Below are positions 17,942 through 28,327 of a stretch of DNA of 52,708 bases, in pieces (the first letter of the stretch is position 1; each line of letters begins with the position of its first letter). Below the pieces are notes generated by a model. That model was not told where the DNA came from, did no database searches, and worked only from the letters and a program-made list of their open reading frames with translations. A program made the position numbers and the translations under genes. The DNA is from Oculatella sp. LEGE 06141 (GTDB lineage Bacteria; Cyanobacteriota; Cyanobacteriia; Elainellales; Elainellaceae). Location: the NCBI RefSeq assembly GCF_015207605.1, contig NZ_JADEWO010000047.1:1-52708 (forward strand), read 5' to 3'.

Positions 17942-19051
17942 CTACCCTTCGATGATGAAATCGATTGCCGATAGCGATCGCACTCCGTTTAAAACTGCAA
18001 ACGCGCCGCTGCTGTTGGCTGAACCAAAGCCGCTCTCTGCGCCGTTTGGGTTGTAAAACAGCGTTTGGGTCGCGCGGCTGAAGACCAATCGTGCGGGGCT
18101 GCTCTCGGCCGTCGCATCCGTGTTCACCGAACGAAATTCTGACGCAAGGCTAAAGCCAATGCCAATGGAACTGCTGAGTCCAAAGGTTTGTCGAGAGAGC
18201 ATGATCGCATCAATCCCCTGCTTAAAGTCGGTGATGGTATCTCTGCCGATATCAGCCGTTTGAAATCCTCTGCCCGTTTTGTAAAGGAACAGGTCAAAGC
18301 CTTTCCCCCCGGTCAATACATCGTCTCCGCCTGCCCCCGTAATGTCGTCAACCCCAGCACCGCCCCTGAGGACGTTGTTAGCCGCATTGCCCGTAATTTT
18401 GTTGTTTAAGTTATTGCCTCGACCAATCACGGCATTGCCCACCAATTCCAGGTGTTCCAGATGGGCACCTAAACTGTAGTTCACCGAGGAAATGACCGTA
18501 TCAATCCCCTGAGCCGGGGCTTCCAAGACGCGATCGGCTCGGGTATCCACAATATAGGTATCGTTGCCCGTTCCGCCAGCCAGAAAGTCGCTGCCGCTGC
18601 CACCATCCAGGCGATCGTTCCCCCCCTGACCTGCCAGGCGATCGCTCCCGCCCGCGCCGTTCAGCACATTGTTCCCGGCGTTGCCCACAATGACGTTGTT
18701 AAGGGAGTTGCCGCTGCCGTTGATGGAACGGTTGCCCAGCAGCGTCAGGTTTTCGATGTTCGCTGGCAGCGATCGCCCGTAGGTCGATTCAATCGTATCA
18801 ATGCCTTCGTTGGTTCGCTCGGTGATGCGATCGTTCTGGTCATCGGTCACATAGGTGTCGTTTCCCAGGCCACCTATCATGTTGTCTCGGCCAGAGCCGC
18901 CATCGAGGCGATCGTCACCATTCCCTCCATCCAGCAGATCGTTGCCGCCCAGTCCTAAGAGCGTATCATTTCCACCCAATCCTTCCAGGACATCATCACC
19001 CGATGTTCCTCTCAGCACATTGGCACGAGCATCGCCCTGAATAGTCGCCAT
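17942..19051 (-). CDS. RTX-type calcium-binding repeat protein
   Basis: This is a 369-residue protein built from glycine/aspartate-rich nonapeptide repeats of the GGxGxDxLx type (for example LEGLGGNDTLLGLGGND near residue 22, a second block near residues 130-160, and a third near 230-250). These form calcium-binding parallel beta-rolls and mark proteins leaving the cell by type I secretion. Between the blocks lie two spacer units of the NDTYVTD/NDTYIVD type followed by an IDT...S segment. The C-terminal 110 residues are hydrophobic/beta-like and end in DFIIEG, fitting a type I secretion signal. No catalytic domain is seen, so it is probably an extracellular or surface-layer protein. ATG 19051 has GGAGGG five bases ahead. 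No secretion genes lie nearby. Confidence 0.9.
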   Translation of the reverse strand: MATIQGDARANVLRGTSGDDVLEGLGGNDTLLGLGGNDLLDGGNGDDRLDGGSGRDNMIGGLGNDTYVTDDQNDRITERTNEGIDTIESTYGRSLPANIENLTLLGNRSINGSGNSLNNVIVGNAGNNVLNGAGGSDRLAGQGGNDRLDGGSGSDFLAGGTGNDTYIVDTRADRVLEAPAQGIDTVISSVNYSLGAHLEHLELVGNAVIGRGNNLNNKITGNAANNVLRGGAGVDDITGAGGDDVLTGGKGFDLFLYKTGRGFQTADIGRDTITDFKQGIDAIMLSRQTFGLSSSIGIGFSLASEFRSVNTDATAESSPARLVFSRATQTLFYNPNGAESGFGSANSSGAFAVLNGVRSLSAIDFIIEG

Positions 19052-19193
19052 CCATACCCTCCGTGATAAGCAGGCAACGCTGACGTGTTGCCTAGAATGG
19101 TGTTCACCAGGATACAGACAAACACATCTACTGTTAAAAGTCAGTAATGTTACGTGAAGTTTACAAAATTGAAACCAACCTCACGATTCAAAA

Positions 19194-19242
19194 CCTTGCT
19201 GAACTGTGGGATGAATTTGCCAAGGCATCATTCAGCAACGCC
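19194..19242. mobile_element. Short palindromic remnant related to the 1987-2129 element
   Basis: CCTTGCTGAA (19194-19203) and the inverted TTCAGCAACGCC (19231-19242) enclose only 27 bases. The left arm runs on as CTGTGGGATGAATTT, closely matching the left arm of the 1987-2129 element, and the right arm matches its right end. It therefore looks like a heavily deleted copy of the same element, lying between the RTX gene and the gene at 19364. Confidence 0.45.
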
Positions 19243-19363
19243 AGATTTAGCTCAGGCAAAGGAGCGTTGAGGATTTCATAAAGGCCAGAGAAAAGTACAG
19301 TGATTCGCAGCCCGCTTTTTTAGACTGGGAATACTCAAATTAGCGATTTAGTGTATCTCCTCC

Positions 19364-20692
19364 ATGCCACGACTCAACGATCGAGCGTTTGACCTTCTCA
19401 GCGCAGAAATTCAACGCTTAACGGGTGACAATGCAGCCAATCAGGTGCGCCGGGATATTGTAATCAGACGATTGGAAAGGCTGCGGACACAACAGGGGCA
19501 ACCTGCCTCCGTAGACGAGTTGCGGGATGCGCTCAGCGATATCTTTCCCGATTTTGACCAACAGGTACTCGATGCTGCTGCCCGTGCCAATGGTTCTTCT
19601 GCTCCGGCATGGTGGCAGATCAAGCTGGCTGCGATCGCCATTGTTGGCCTCACGGGAGGGCTGTACATTCTCAATCTTCCCTATCCCATGATTCGGCGGC
19701 CTGTGGCTCGTGTAGCTCCTATTGTGTTACTGCCCAGCTACCTCAGCATGGATTACAACTACCGTCAGGCCATTTCACTGGTCGAACAGGCCGATCAACT
19801 GGTGAACCAGGCCAGCAGTCTCAACGATTTTGTGCTGGGAGACGAAAAGGTGAAGCAAGCGCAGAAGCATTTAGATGCGCTACCCGTCTGGTTTTTGGGG
19901 TATGAACCCCAACGCTATTGCAGCTTTTTCTCGTGCAGCTTTTTGTTTACGATTGATGAATTCCGGGCAGCTCGAGCCAGCATTGGGCGGATGGAAGCCA
20001 AAATTTTTCAGGAGAAGAATGCCCAAACGGCGTTAGACGATGGTGAAACCGCACTAAATACGGCCAAACAGCAGTATCGAGAGGCAACCACTCAACCCGC
20101 CCGCACCGAGGCGATCGCGGCATGGCAGGTGGCGCTAGATTCACTGCAACAGGTTCCAGAACAAACCCTGGCAGGGCGGTCAGCCCAAACTAAGCTCATT
20201 GCCCACACGCGCGATTTTCAACTGGTGGCCGGTCTAGATGCAGGCAGTAAGCGGTCTAATACGCTAATCGAAGTCGCTAAAGAATTTGCGATCGCCGCTG
20301 CTAATGCCAGCCAAAATCCCCCTCACCCAGCCGAACGCTGGGAACAAATGGCCGGTTTATGGCAGGAGGCGATCGCACGGCTCGACCAAATTCCGCTGGA
20401 CGATCCAGGTTATGTAGAAGCGCAACGGCTACTGGTGAGCTATCAAACGCAGATGGGAACCGTTCAAATGCGCTGGCAGGCGGAGAAAGACTCTGTCCAG
20501 GCGTTGACCAATGCCAAGAATGATATTCCACAGTTGTTGGAGGTCAGCACGTCAGCCAGCGACCGGGCCAACGCCAGCCAGCTTCAGCGCATTATTAATC
20601 AGCTTTCGGTCGTTCAACCCGGCACAACTGCCTATGAAGAGGCTCAGTCGTTGCTGCAATCGGCGCAGAACAAATTACGGCAGCTTCAATAA
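19364..20692 (+). CDS. Conserved cyanobacterial-type membrane-anchored coiled-coil protein, function unknown
   Basis: This is a 442-residue protein I do not recognise. Residues 1-80 are soluble and partly charged (RDIVIRRLERLRTQQGQPASVDELRDAL), residues about 86-105 form one membrane span (IKLAAIAIVGLTGGLYIL), and the rest, outside if the N-terminus is inside, is alpha-helical with long alanine/glutamine-rich stretches likely to form coiled coils or TPR-like hairpins. Two cysteines lie close together in YCSFFSCSF near residue 188. A recurring unit of the type AI..WQ.ALD.L..VP appears about three times (near residues 245, 325 and 410), suggesting an internal repeat. It is followed by a strong hairpin shared with topA. 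No function is assigned. Confidence 0.8.
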   Translation: MPRLNDRAFDLLSAEIQRLTGDNAANQVRRDIVIRRLERLRTQQGQPASVDELRDALSDIFPDFDQQVLDAAARANGSSAPAWWQIKLAAIAIVGLTGGLYILNLPYPMIRRPVARVAPIVLLPSYLSMDYNYRQAISLVEQADQLVNQASSLNDFVLGDEKVKQAQKHLDALPVWFLGYEPQRYCSFFSCSFLFTIDEFRAARASIGRMEAKIFQEKNAQTALDDGETALNTAKQQYREATTQPARTEAIAAWQVALDSLQQVPEQTLAGRSAQTKLIAHTRDFQLVAGLDAGSKRSNTLIEVAKEFAIAAANASQNPPHPAERWEQMAGLWQEAIARLDQIPLDDPGYVEAQRLLVSYQTQMGTVQMRWQAEKDSVQALTNAKNDIPQLLEVSTSASDRANASQLQRIINQLSVVQPGTTAYEEAQSLLQSAQNKLRQLQ

Positions 20693-20707
20693 ATCAAACA
20701 GACAGAG

Positions 20708-20730
20708 AAAAAGGGGGCAGATCGCCCCCT
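20708..20730 (-). terminator. Rho-independent terminator of topA
   Basis: AGGGGGC (20712-20718) and GCCCCCT (20724-20730) form a 7-bp stem with a 5-base loop. On the minus strand it is followed by a T run (the A stretch 20708-20712), ending the topA message 19 bases past its stop. It lies 15 bases after the plus-strand gene, so it may serve both. Confidence 0.85.
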
Positions 20731-20748
20731 TCGCGTCACGTTACCTTT

Positions 20749-23547
20749 CTAACCCATGCCCGACTCATCCGGCTTGGTAGTCTTGCGGTTAGAGGTCGTT
20801 TTCGAGCTGGAGTTTGAGCTTGACTTTTTCGAACTGGCCTTGGTGGACTTGCGAGTTCCAGACGACTTGGACGTAGAGGCAGTGGATTTTGCTGCTTTAG
20901 TGGATTTCGTCGAGGCCGATTTTGCGCCACCCGAAGCCGATTTTGCCGCCTTAGATGATTTAGCGGTAGAGGACTTCGCCGATTTACGACCCGATTTAGA
21001 GCCACCTTTAGCGGCCAGAGCCGCCAGGGCTTTTTCCAACGTCATCGACTCCACCGTCTCACCCTCGGGCAACGAGGCGTTGGTTTTGCCGTGTTTAACA
21101 TACGGGCCATAGGGCCCGTCGTAGATATTAATGGGGTCTTCATCTTCAGGGTGGGCACCCAGTTCCCGCAACGGCGTCGCTGCCGCTTTGCCGCGTCTGC
21201 CACGTCCCGACTTCGGTTCGGCTAACAGTTCCAGCGCTCGTTCCAGGGTAACGGTCAGTACGTCATCACTGCCCTTGAGGGAGCGATAGTCTTTACCGTC
21301 TTTGCCCTGATCGTGCACCACGTAGGGGCCAAACCGCCCCAAATTAGCTTGAATCTTGGCACCGGTATCGGGATGAACCCCCAGTAACCGGGGTAGCGCC
21401 AGCAGCCCCACGGCCATTTCTAGCGTTACATCCTGAATGTTGACTCCCTTGGGCAGGGAGGCTCGCTTGGGTTTGGGGTTCGCCTCAGACTCTTCTCCGA
21501 GCTGCACATACGGCCCATATGGCCCAATCAGCATGTAGATGGGTTCCCCTGTCTCTGGATGGAAGCCTACCTTGTCTGGCCCTTCGGTCTTTTGCCTTAG
21601 CAGAAACTCGACCTGTTCAGGATCGAGGTCGGATGGCGTTAAGTCCTGGGGAATGGTGGCCTTCACGGGGCCATCCCCGTTCTCCGCTTCCAGATACGCT
21701 CCATAGCGACCAATTCGAACTTTGGCTGCGATTCCTTCCAGTTCGATCGCCCGCGCATCGTTGGGATCAATTAGATCTTCGCGTTGCTTAACTTGATTTT
21801 CTAGCCCGGTTTCTCCGGAGTAGAACTGGCGCAGGTAAGGGAGCCACTCTGCTTCACCCGTCGAAATTTCGTCTAACGTTTGCTCCATCCGAGCGGTAAA
21901 GCTGGTATCGACCAGATCGGGAAAGTTCTTTTCGAGCAGTGCCGTCACCGCAAATGCGGTGAAGGTGGGGATCAGACTGTTGTTCACCATCTGGGCATAA
22001 CCGCGATCGATGATAGTGCCGATGATGGTGGCATAGGTGCTGGGACGGCCAATGCCTTCACTTTCAAGGGTTTTAACCAGCGATGCTTCGGTATAGCGAG
22101 CGGGCGGCTGAGTTTCGTGACCGATCGCCTCTAACTCGGTGCATTCAGGGGTATCGCCCATCCGTAACACTGGCAAAATCACTTCCCGATCTTCCAGTGC
22201 GGCTTCTGGATCGTCTGAACCCTCAACATAGGCGCGAAAGAACCCGGGGAAGTCGATTCGCTTACCGGTTGCTTTAAACTCCGCCTCTTCTACCCGCAAT
22301 TGCACCGTGATGTGCGTTTGTCGGGCTTCTGCCATTTGCGTGGCAACGGTTCGTTTCCAGATCAGGTCATACACCTGGAGATCTCGCCCACTTAGCCCGG
22401 TTTCCTGCGGTCGGCGGAAGCTGCTGCCTGCCGGACGAATGGCTTCGTGCGCTTCCTGCGCCCCCTTGCTCTTGGTGGTGTAGCGGCGCGGTTCGGGGCT
22501 GAGGTAGTCCTTGCCATACATCTGCTCTACACAGGTACGGGCAGCGGCGATCGCCTGTTGCGACAGGTTCACCGAGTCGGTACGCATGTAGGTGATGTAG
22601 CCTTGCTCATACAGGCTTTGCGCCACCCGCATGGTGTCTCGCGCCGAGAGCCGCAGCTTTCGGTTCGCTTCCTGCTGCAAGGTGGAGGTCGTAAACGGCG
22701 CGTAGGGTTTGCGGGTTGATGTCCGCTCTTCCAGGTTCGATACCGACCAGGTTTTATCGTGGAGCCGCTCTTGCAGCGTGCGAGCCTCTGCTTCGTTCAA
22801 CAGCAGCACGTTGCGACCCGCTATGATCTGCCCTGTGGCCTCGTCAAAATCGCTGCCCGATGCTAAGCGAGTGCCGCCTAGCGTCGTTAACCGGGCTTCA
22901 AACGGAGTTTTGTCTTTAGCCAGAGTGGCTTTCAAATCCCAATAGCTTCCCTGGCGAAACGCACGCCGTTGCCGCTCGCGGGTAACCAAGACCCGGACAG
23001 CAACCGACTGCACTCGACCCGCCGACAACCCCCAGGCAATTTTCTTCCACAGCAGCGGCGACAGGGTGTAGCCCACCAGACGATCGAGAATGCGCCGCGT
23101 TTCTTGGGCGCGTACTAGCTGCTCATCAATGGTTCGGCAGTTGGCGATCGCCTCTTGAATTGCGTCTTCGGTGATTTCATGAAACACCATCCGCTTGATC
23201 GGCACCTTGGGTTTCAGCACCTGAAGCAGATGCCAGCTAATGCTTTCACCTTCTCGGTCTTCGTCTGTTGCCAGAACCAGTTCGTCCGCATCTTTTAAAG
23301 CATCCTTTAACGCTTTAACCACCTTTTTCTTATCCTGCGGAACCACGTACAGCGGCTCAAAATCAGCCTCTACGTTCACGCCGATTTTTGCCCAATCCTC
23401 CCCTTTGACGGAGGCAGGGATTTCGCTCGCAGACTGAGGCAGGTCACGGATGTGCCCCATCGATGCTTCTACCTGGTACCCAGAGGGCAGGTAGTTGCGA
23501 ATAGTGCGGGCTTTGGTTGGAGATTCAACAATGACAAGTGTTGACAT
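20749..23547 (-). CDS. topA: DNA topoisomerase I (type IA) with histone-like C-terminal tail
   Basis: This 932-residue enzyme relaxes negative supercoils through a transient single-strand break. The TOPRIM domain opens the protein ([17 protein letters not shown], then [16 protein letters not shown] near residue 94), and the catalytic tyrosine is Tyr320 in YITYMRTDS. Residues about 620-850 hold the cyanobacterial-type C-terminal repeats ([32 protein letters not shown]), used instead of the zinc fingers of E. coli TopA; no CX2C pairs are visible. The last 81 residues (852-932) are almost entirely Ser, Lys, Ala and Thr, like the tail of a linker histone, and should bind DNA. It begins at ATG 23547 and has its own terminator. 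It acts in the nucleoid; no operon partner is visible. Confidence 0.97.
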   Translation of the reverse strand: MSTLVIVESPTKARTIRNYLPSGYQVEASMGHIRDLPQSASEIPASVKGEDWAKIGVNVEADFEPLYVVPQDKKKVVKALKDALKDADELVLATDEDREGESISWHLLQVLKPKVPIKRMVFHEITEDAIQEAIANCRTIDEQLVRAQETRRILDRLVGYTLSPLLWKKIAWGLSAGRVQSVAVRVLVTRERQRRAFRQGSYWDLKATLAKDKTPFEARLTTLGGTRLASGSDFDEATGQIIAGRNVLLLNEAEARTLQERLHDKTWSVSNLEERTSTRKPYAPFTTSTLQQEANRKLRLSARDTMRVAQSLYEQGYITYMRTDSVNLSQQAIAAARTCVEQMYGKDYLSPEPRRYTTKSKGAQEAHEAIRPAGSSFRRPQETGLSGRDLQVYDLIWKRTVATQMAEARQTHITVQLRVEEAEFKATGKRIDFPGFFRAYVEGSDDPEAALEDREVILPVLRMGDTPECTELEAIGHETQPPARYTEASLVKTLESEGIGRPSTYATIIGTIIDRGYAQMVNNSLIPTFTAFAVTALLEKNFPDLVDTSFTARMEQTLDEISTGEAEWLPYLRQFYSGETGLENQVKQREDLIDPNDARAIELEGIAAKVRIGRYGAYLEAENGDGPVKATIPQDLTPSDLDPEQVEFLLRQKTEGPDKVGFHPETGEPIYMLIGPYGPYVQLGEESEANPKPKRASLPKGVNIQDVTLEMAVGLLALPRLLGVHPDTGAKIQANLGRFGPYVVHDQGKDGKDYRSLKGSDDVLTVTLERALELLAEPKSGRGRRGKAAATPLRELGAHPEDEDPINIYDGPYGPYVKHGKTNASLPEGETVESMTLEKALAALAAKGGSKSGRKSAKSSTAKSSKAAKSASGGAKSASTKSTKAAKSTASTSKSSGTRKSTKASSKKSSSNSSSKTTSNRKTTKPDESGMG

Positions 23548-23717
23548 GGGATCAATCGCGTTCCGAGAAGACTGACGTAACCGGAATAGTTAAGGCTGAG
23601 AGAATAATGCAGACACTAACACTAATCTATCGGTGCCCTTCAGCACAAATCATGGATCTATGAAGTTTCAACCTAGCGGGAGACGTGCGTTGATGCAATA
23701 GTACCCAATCCATTCCA

Positions 23718-23745
23718 CCTCTACTTATAACCCTCTACTTATAAC
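23718..23745. repeat. Perfect 14-bp tandem duplication upstream of ndhB
   Basis: CCTCTACTTATAAC occurs twice head to tail (23718-23731 and 23732-23745), about 200 bases before the ndhB start, and is followed by the looser TAATAACTAAC. It could be a duplicated regulator site or simple slippage. The rest of 23548-23947 shows no supported gene; a minus-strand frame at 23745-23933 has no coding character. Confidence 0.6.
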
Positions 23746-23947
23746 TAATAACTAACATCAACCCAGATGCGGGGAAATACAAGCACAGATTTCAACTTCT
23801 CCAAGTGTTCAAGTAGATTCACACGGTATGATCTCCATATAGGATTCTTAACACTTATCGAAGGCGCACCTGGCAACCCAAGGTAGGTTATGCTGTCAAA
23901 CTGAGCGGAATCCTTTTTGTTGGTACTACTCAACTTGCCAGAAATTT

Positions 23948-25546
23948 ATGGACTTTGCCAACCTTGCAGCCCAGTTAAACGCTGGAACCATTATCCCAGA
24001 AGGAATTGTGCTAGCAGCCTTGCTGGTGATTCTTACGGGTGACTTAATCGTTGGACGATCCTCTTCCCGCTGGACACCCTATGTGGCGATCGCAGGTCTT
24101 GTAGCAGCGGTTGGATCGCTTTACTATCAGTGGGACACCACGAATCCAATTGGTTTTTTGGGTGAGTTCAACGGCGATGCCTTGAGCGTTGTCTTTCGAG
24201 GCATCATTGCAACATCGGCAGCGATTACCGTTCTCATGTCGGTTCGTTACGTCGAGCAATCGGGTACGGCTCTTGCAGAATTCCTGGTGATCTTGCTTAC
24301 GGCAACCCTGGGGGGCATGTTCCTGTCGGGAGCCGACGAACTCGTTACCATCTTTGTGGCGTTAGAAACGCTCAGTATTTCGTCTTATTTGCTAACGGGT
24401 TACATGAAACGTGACCCGCGCTCCAATGAGGCAGCACTCAAGTATCTATTAATTGGGGCTGCAAGCTCCGCTATCTTTCTTTATGGTGTGTCTCTCCTGT
24501 ACGGTCTGTCAGGTGGGGAAACCCGACTTAGCGTCATCACAGCAAACATCGCCAGCAGCACAGACGACCCGTCGCTTGGGTTGGTCATTGCGCTGGTGTT
24601 TGTGATTGCCGGGATTGCTTTCAAAATTGCGGCGGTGCCCTTTCACCAATGGACTCCAGATGTATATGAAGGCTCTCCAACTCCCGTGGTTGCTTTTCTA
24701 TCAGTGGGTTCAAAAGCCGCTGGGTTTGCGTTAGCCATTCGCCTGCTGATTACAGCGTTTCCCTTAGTTTCCGAGCAGTGGCATTTTGTGTTGACGGCGC
24801 TAGCGCTGCTGAGCATGATTCTTGGCAACGTGGTGGCCTTGGCTCAAACCAGCATGAAGCGAATGCTGGCCTATTCGTCGATTGGTCAGGCAGGCTTCCT
24901 GATGATTGGATTGGTCATCGGCACTGAAGCCGGATACGCCAGCATGGTGTTTTATCTGTTGGTGTATCTGTTTATGAACCTGGGTGGGTTTGCCTGCATT
25001 ATTCTGTTTAGCTTGCGAACTGGCACTGACGAAATCGCAGAGTACAGCGGCCTGTACCAAAAAGATCCGCTGCTTACGCTGTGTTTGAGTGTCTGCCTGC
25101 TATCTTTGGGCGGCATCCCGCCATTAGCTGGCTTTTTTGGCAAACTCTATCTGTTCTGGGCGGGTTGGCAGGCCGGGGCTTACTGGCTGGTGCTAATTGG
25201 CTTGGTGACGAGCGTTGTCTCAATTTACTACTACATCCGCGTCGTCAAGATGATGGTGGTGAAGGAACCGGATGAGATGTCCGAGTCGGTGATTAATTAC
25301 CCCGAAATTAGCTGGAATTTGCTTGGAATGCGACCCTTGCAGGTTAGCCTGGTGCTAACACTGGTTGCCACATCGCTGGCTGGCATTCTCTCTAATCCCT
25401 TGTTTGCGCTGGCTAATGGCTCGGTAGCCCGCACGCCAATGCTACAGGCATCGTTGTTGAACTCAAAACAGCCAACAGCACTGGTTCAGCCCGCAGGTAT
25501 TGGGGCAGAGGCTGCGGTGCTGGATGTCTCTGATGCGGGTTTCTAA
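23948..25546 (+). CDS. ndhB: NAD(P)H-quinone oxidoreductase subunit 2 (NdhB)
   Basis: This is a 532-residue antiporter-like membrane subunit of the NDH-1 photosynthetic complex I in the thylakoid membrane, which takes part in cyclic electron flow, respiration and CO2 uptake. It matches the NuoN/NdhB family throughout: about fourteen hydrophobic segments, the conserved [17 protein letters not shown] block near residue 140, [23 protein letters not shown] near residue 220, [15 protein letters not shown] near residue 303, and [16 protein letters not shown] near residue 388. It is a single gene, as in other cyanobacteria, where ndhB is separate from the ndhAIGE cluster. ATG 23948 has no evident Shine-Dalgarno. 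A clean terminator follows. Confidence 0.98.
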   Translation: MDFANLAAQLNAGTIIPEGIVLAALLVILTGDLIVGRSSSRWTPYVAIAGLVAAVGSLYYQWDTTNPIGFLGEFNGDALSVVFRGIIATSAAITVLMSVRYVEQSGTALAEFLVILLTATLGGMFLSGADELVTIFVALETLSISSYLLTGYMKRDPRSNEAALKYLLIGAASSAIFLYGVSLLYGLSGGETRLSVITANIASSTDDPSLGLVIALVFVIAGIAFKIAAVPFHQWTPDVYEGSPTPVVAFLSVGSKAAGFALAIRLLITAFPLVSEQWHFVLTALALLSMILGNVVALAQTSMKRMLAYSSIGQAGFLMIGLVIGTEAGYASMVFYLLVYLFMNLGGFACIILFSLRTGTDEIAEYSGLYQKDPLLTLCLSVCLLSLGGIPPLAGFFGKLYLFWAGWQAGAYWLVLIGLVTSVVSIYYYIRVVKMMVVKEPDEMSESVINYPEISWNLLGMRPLQVSLVLTLVATSLAGILSNPLFALANGSVARTPMLQASLLNSKQPTALVQPAGIGAEAAVLDVSDAGF

Positions 25547-25590
25547 GGTTTAGCCTTATTTCGATTTTGCATTTTATACCAACAAGGGCA

Positions 25591-25620
25591 AGGAGTCAGA
25601 TTTCTGTCTGGCTCCTTTTT
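25591..25620 (+). terminator. Rho-independent terminator of ndhB
   Basis: An AGGAG-CAGA/TCTG-CTCCT stem (25591-25614, with one mismatched T/G pair) and a short loop is followed by a T run to 25620, 45 bases after the ndhB stop. Confidence 0.85.
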
Positions 25621-25768
25621 CGTTGCTAGGCCAGGAAATCTACAAGCTGGTAGATGCGCTGGTATAACAAAATGCATAGCTTTAAAGTTGTGCGATCGGT
25701 CGAAGCTGGAAGGTTAAGCCTGCTACCCGTTGCCGTCACCTAAACCTTACCCATGAGGAGATGCATCC

Positions 25769-26791
25769 GTGAGTCCGAAACAAATCTGGCGGTTGCTGAA
25801 AGAGACTGTTACGGAATGGAGTGAAGATAATGCATCGCGGTTAGCAGCGGCGTTGGCCTACTACACAGTATTTTCACTGGCACCATTGCTGATTATCGTG
25901 ATTGCGGTGGCTGGCTTCTTTTTTGGCGAAGAAGCCGCTAGAGGTCAAATTGTAGGACAAATTCAAGGTCTGGTAGGACAAGACGGAGCCGAAATTATTC
26001 AAACGGCGATCGATAATGCCAATCAACCGGGAACCGGAACTGGGGCGATCGCCTCGCTGATCAGCATTGGTGTTCTACTTTTTGGAGCATCGGGCGTATT
26101 CGCCGAACTGCAAGACTCGCTTAACGCGATCTGGAATGTAAAGGCCAAACCCAAGAACGCCGTAGGTGGATTTGTCCGGAAGCGATTGCTGTCTTTCACA
26201 ATGGTTCTAACCATCGGCTTTTTGCTGTTGGTGTCGCTGGTGGTCAGTGCCGCCCTAACGGCTCTCACCACTCTTATGAATGGCTTAATGCCGGGGTTTG
26301 ATTTCCTTTGGCAGCTACTCAACTTTGTGATTTCGTTTGGGGTAATTGCTCTGCTGTTTGCTTTGATTTATAAGTACTTGCCCGATGTCAAGATTACCTG
26401 GAACGATGTGTTGATCGGTGCGAGTATGACAGCGCTGCTGTTTACGATCGGTAAATCGTTGATTGGGCTGTATTTAGGCAACAGCAGCTTTGGTTCGGCC
26501 TATGGTGCGGCAGGTTCGCTGGTGGTGGTTTTGGCCTGGGTGTATTATTCGGCGCAAATTCTGTTTTTTGGGGCTGAATTTACTCAGGTGTATGCCAGAC
26601 ACTATGGGTCGCAAATCGTGCCGGATGAACATGCCGTCTACGCCGATGACAGTACCGAGCAACCGCCAACGGGTGGCAGTGGGGATGTAGAGCCAGGCCG
26701 TTCGGGAAATAGGGGCGATCGCCGCACCTATCGCCGTCCAACGAACGTACAACGGTGGATGAAACACTCAAATCGGCATCGCAAGCCTTAA
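25769..26791 (+). CDS. YihY/BrkB family inner-membrane protein
   Basis: This is a 340-residue member of the YihY/BrkB (UPF0761) family of polytopic inner-membrane proteins, once misannotated as ribonuclease BN. The family hallmark is seen early: RLAAALAYYTVFSLAPLLIIVIA (residues about 24-46), then FGASGVFAELQDSLNAIWNV near residue 108, and in the second half YKYLPDVKITWNDVLIGA and GSAYGAAGSLVVVLAWVYYSAQILFFGAEF. About six spans are followed by a hydrophilic tail of about 70 residues rich in Arg, Gly and Pro. The function of the family is not established; transport has been suggested. The start is GTG 25769 behind GAGGAG. It converges on the topoisomerase IB gene. Confidence 0.92.
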   Translation: MSPKQIWRLLKETVTEWSEDNASRLAAALAYYTVFSLAPLLIIVIAVAGFFFGEEAARGQIVGQIQGLVGQDGAEIIQTAIDNANQPGTGTGAIASLISIGVLLFGASGVFAELQDSLNAIWNVKAKPKNAVGGFVRKRLLSFTMVLTIGFLLLVSLVVSAALTALTTLMNGLMPGFDFLWQLLNFVISFGVIALLFALIYKYLPDVKITWNDVLIGASMTALLFTIGKSLIGLYLGNSSFGSAYGAAGSLVVVLAWVYYSAQILFFGAEFTQVYARHYGSQIVPDEHAVYADDSTEQPPTGGSGDVEPGRSGNRGDRRTYRRPTNVQRWMKHSNRHRKP

Positions 26792-26823
26792 CACCGCTTG
26801 ATGCAGTAAATGACTGCTCTGGC

Positions 26824-27951
26824 TCAGGGGGTGTTCTTTTGTTTGTCGCGCACCAACTGTTCTTCCAAAACAGCCAGGACAGCGCGTTCTTCGGGTAGGA
26901 GATCGTGAGGCGAGGTTTGGTCGGTGTTCCACTGATGCCGCCTGGCCAGGGTTGGCAAGAGCCATCCTTCGGTGTAGGCATCAATAATGGTGGGATGAAC
27001 GTAATATTTACGGCAGGTGGCGGGACGGTTGCCAAGTTTGCTGGCAACGATTTTAATGGCCTGGCTAACGTTGCGCGTTGCGGCTGTTTTAGAGGTGGCC
27101 TCGCCCATATCTTCCAGGGCCAAAGCCGCTTCTACGGTGCCTGCCCATGTTCGAAAGTCTTTAGCCGTAAAATCTTCTCCGGTGATGTCTCCCAAATAGT
27201 CATTTACATCACTGGAGTCGATCGCACAGCGTTTGCCGTCTTCGTCTAGATATTGAAATAGCTCGTAACCAGGCAGTTCCTGGCAGCGCTGGATGATTCT
27301 GGTGAGACGGCGATCGCTCAACTCAATATCATGTTCTACTCCACTCTTGCCCCGAAACTTGAACTTTACTTTGCTATTAGAAACCACAGTGACATGACGA
27401 GTTCGCATGGTCGTCAACCCAAACGAGCGGTTCTGCTCGGCGTATTCAGCATTACCAATGCGAATTCGTGTGGTTTCCAGTAACCGCACGACGGTTGCCA
27501 AAATTTTTTCGCGCGGCATCCCCTGTCGCTTCAAATCGTTGTCTGTGGCTTCGCGAATCTGCGGCAGCGCCAGCCCAAAGGTGATAATGCGGTTGAATTT
27601 GGTCTGGTCGCGCACCTTGCGCCAATCGAGATGATAGCGGTATTGTTTTCGCCCTTTCGCGTCGTAACCTGTGGCTTGAATGTGCCCGGTTGGAGACGGA
27701 CAAATCCATACGTTCTCCCAGGCGGGTGGAATAGCTAGCGCTTTAATGCGATCGAGTTCAGCGCGATCGCGAATTCGTGTGCCGTCTGCATGGATGTAGC
27801 TAAACCCCCGACCCGACCGTTTGCGCCGAACGCCAACACTATCATCACAGACGTAATGCAATCCTGCCCGCTGAGCGGACTGCGCCGGATCGGTAATCAG
27901 GTTCAGCTTTACTTTGCGCCGAACAACTTTTCGTTCAACTCGTAGCTGCAT
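26824..27951 (-). CDS. DNA topoisomerase IB (poxvirus/bacterial type)
   Basis: This is a 375-residue type IB topoisomerase, which nicks one strand, swivels and reseals through a 3'-phosphotyrosine and so relaxes supercoils of either sign. The N-terminal domain has GLHYVCDDSVGVRRKRSGRG and IPPAWENVWICPSPTGHIQATG; the catalytic domain shows TRIRIGNAEYAEQNRSFGLTT (residues about 165-185), KFRGKSG, TAKDFRTWAGT near residue 262, and CRKYYVHP with the active tyrosine near residue 318. All parts expected of a working enzyme are present. ATG 27951 is the start. It is convergent with the YihY gene, 32 bases apart. Such enzymes are patchily distributed in bacteria and often regarded as horizontally spread, but base use here does not look foreign. 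Confidence 0.95.
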   Translation of the reverse strand: MQLRVERKVVRRKVKLNLITDPAQSAQRAGLHYVCDDSVGVRRKRSGRGFSYIHADGTRIRDRAELDRIKALAIPPAWENVWICPSPTGHIQATGYDAKGRKQYRYHLDWRKVRDQTKFNRIITFGLALPQIREATDNDLKRQGMPREKILATVVRLLETTRIRIGNAEYAEQNRSFGLTTMRTRHVTVVSNSKVKFKFRGKSGVEHDIELSDRRLTRIIQRCQELPGYELFQYLDEDGKRCAIDSSDVNDYLGDITGEDFTAKDFRTWAGTVEAALALEDMGEATSKTAATRNVSQAIKIVASKLGNRPATCRKYYVHPTIIDAYTEGWLLPTLARRHQWNTDQTSPHDLLPEERAVLAVLEEQLVRDKQKNTP

Positions 27952-28327
27952 TTTTACTAACGGCAGGATGAACTGAGTGGGGTCGAAAATTCCTGCTCTT
28001 ATTAAAAAGCTATCGACTTGAAGCCTGGGTTTTATCCATATAAAGGCTCATTTACAGCAGTTCTCAATCGAGTCAGCCGCAGTCTCGCCAGGATGGTGTC
28101 GGGTGTAGGGTTTAAGGCGTGGTGAATGCAAATGAAAATGGCTGTAAGTGGGATCGGCTAAACCGTTCAATCCACAGGATTAAACTTTCTAAAATGATTT
28201 TTGTGGCACTAAAATTGCTGCGTCTATAGAAAAAGAGATGCCGGGAAACCTCTTTTCCTATGAGTAATGAAATACTCCATTTTAGAGGTCGTTTGAACCG
28301 TAGCACACGTGCTGCATTTGCCCTCAA

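Noticed and set aside
23745-23933. 62-codon minus-strand frame upstream of ndhB
   Set aside because: It runs through the promoter region of ndhB, starts without a ribosome site and has no recognisable features.
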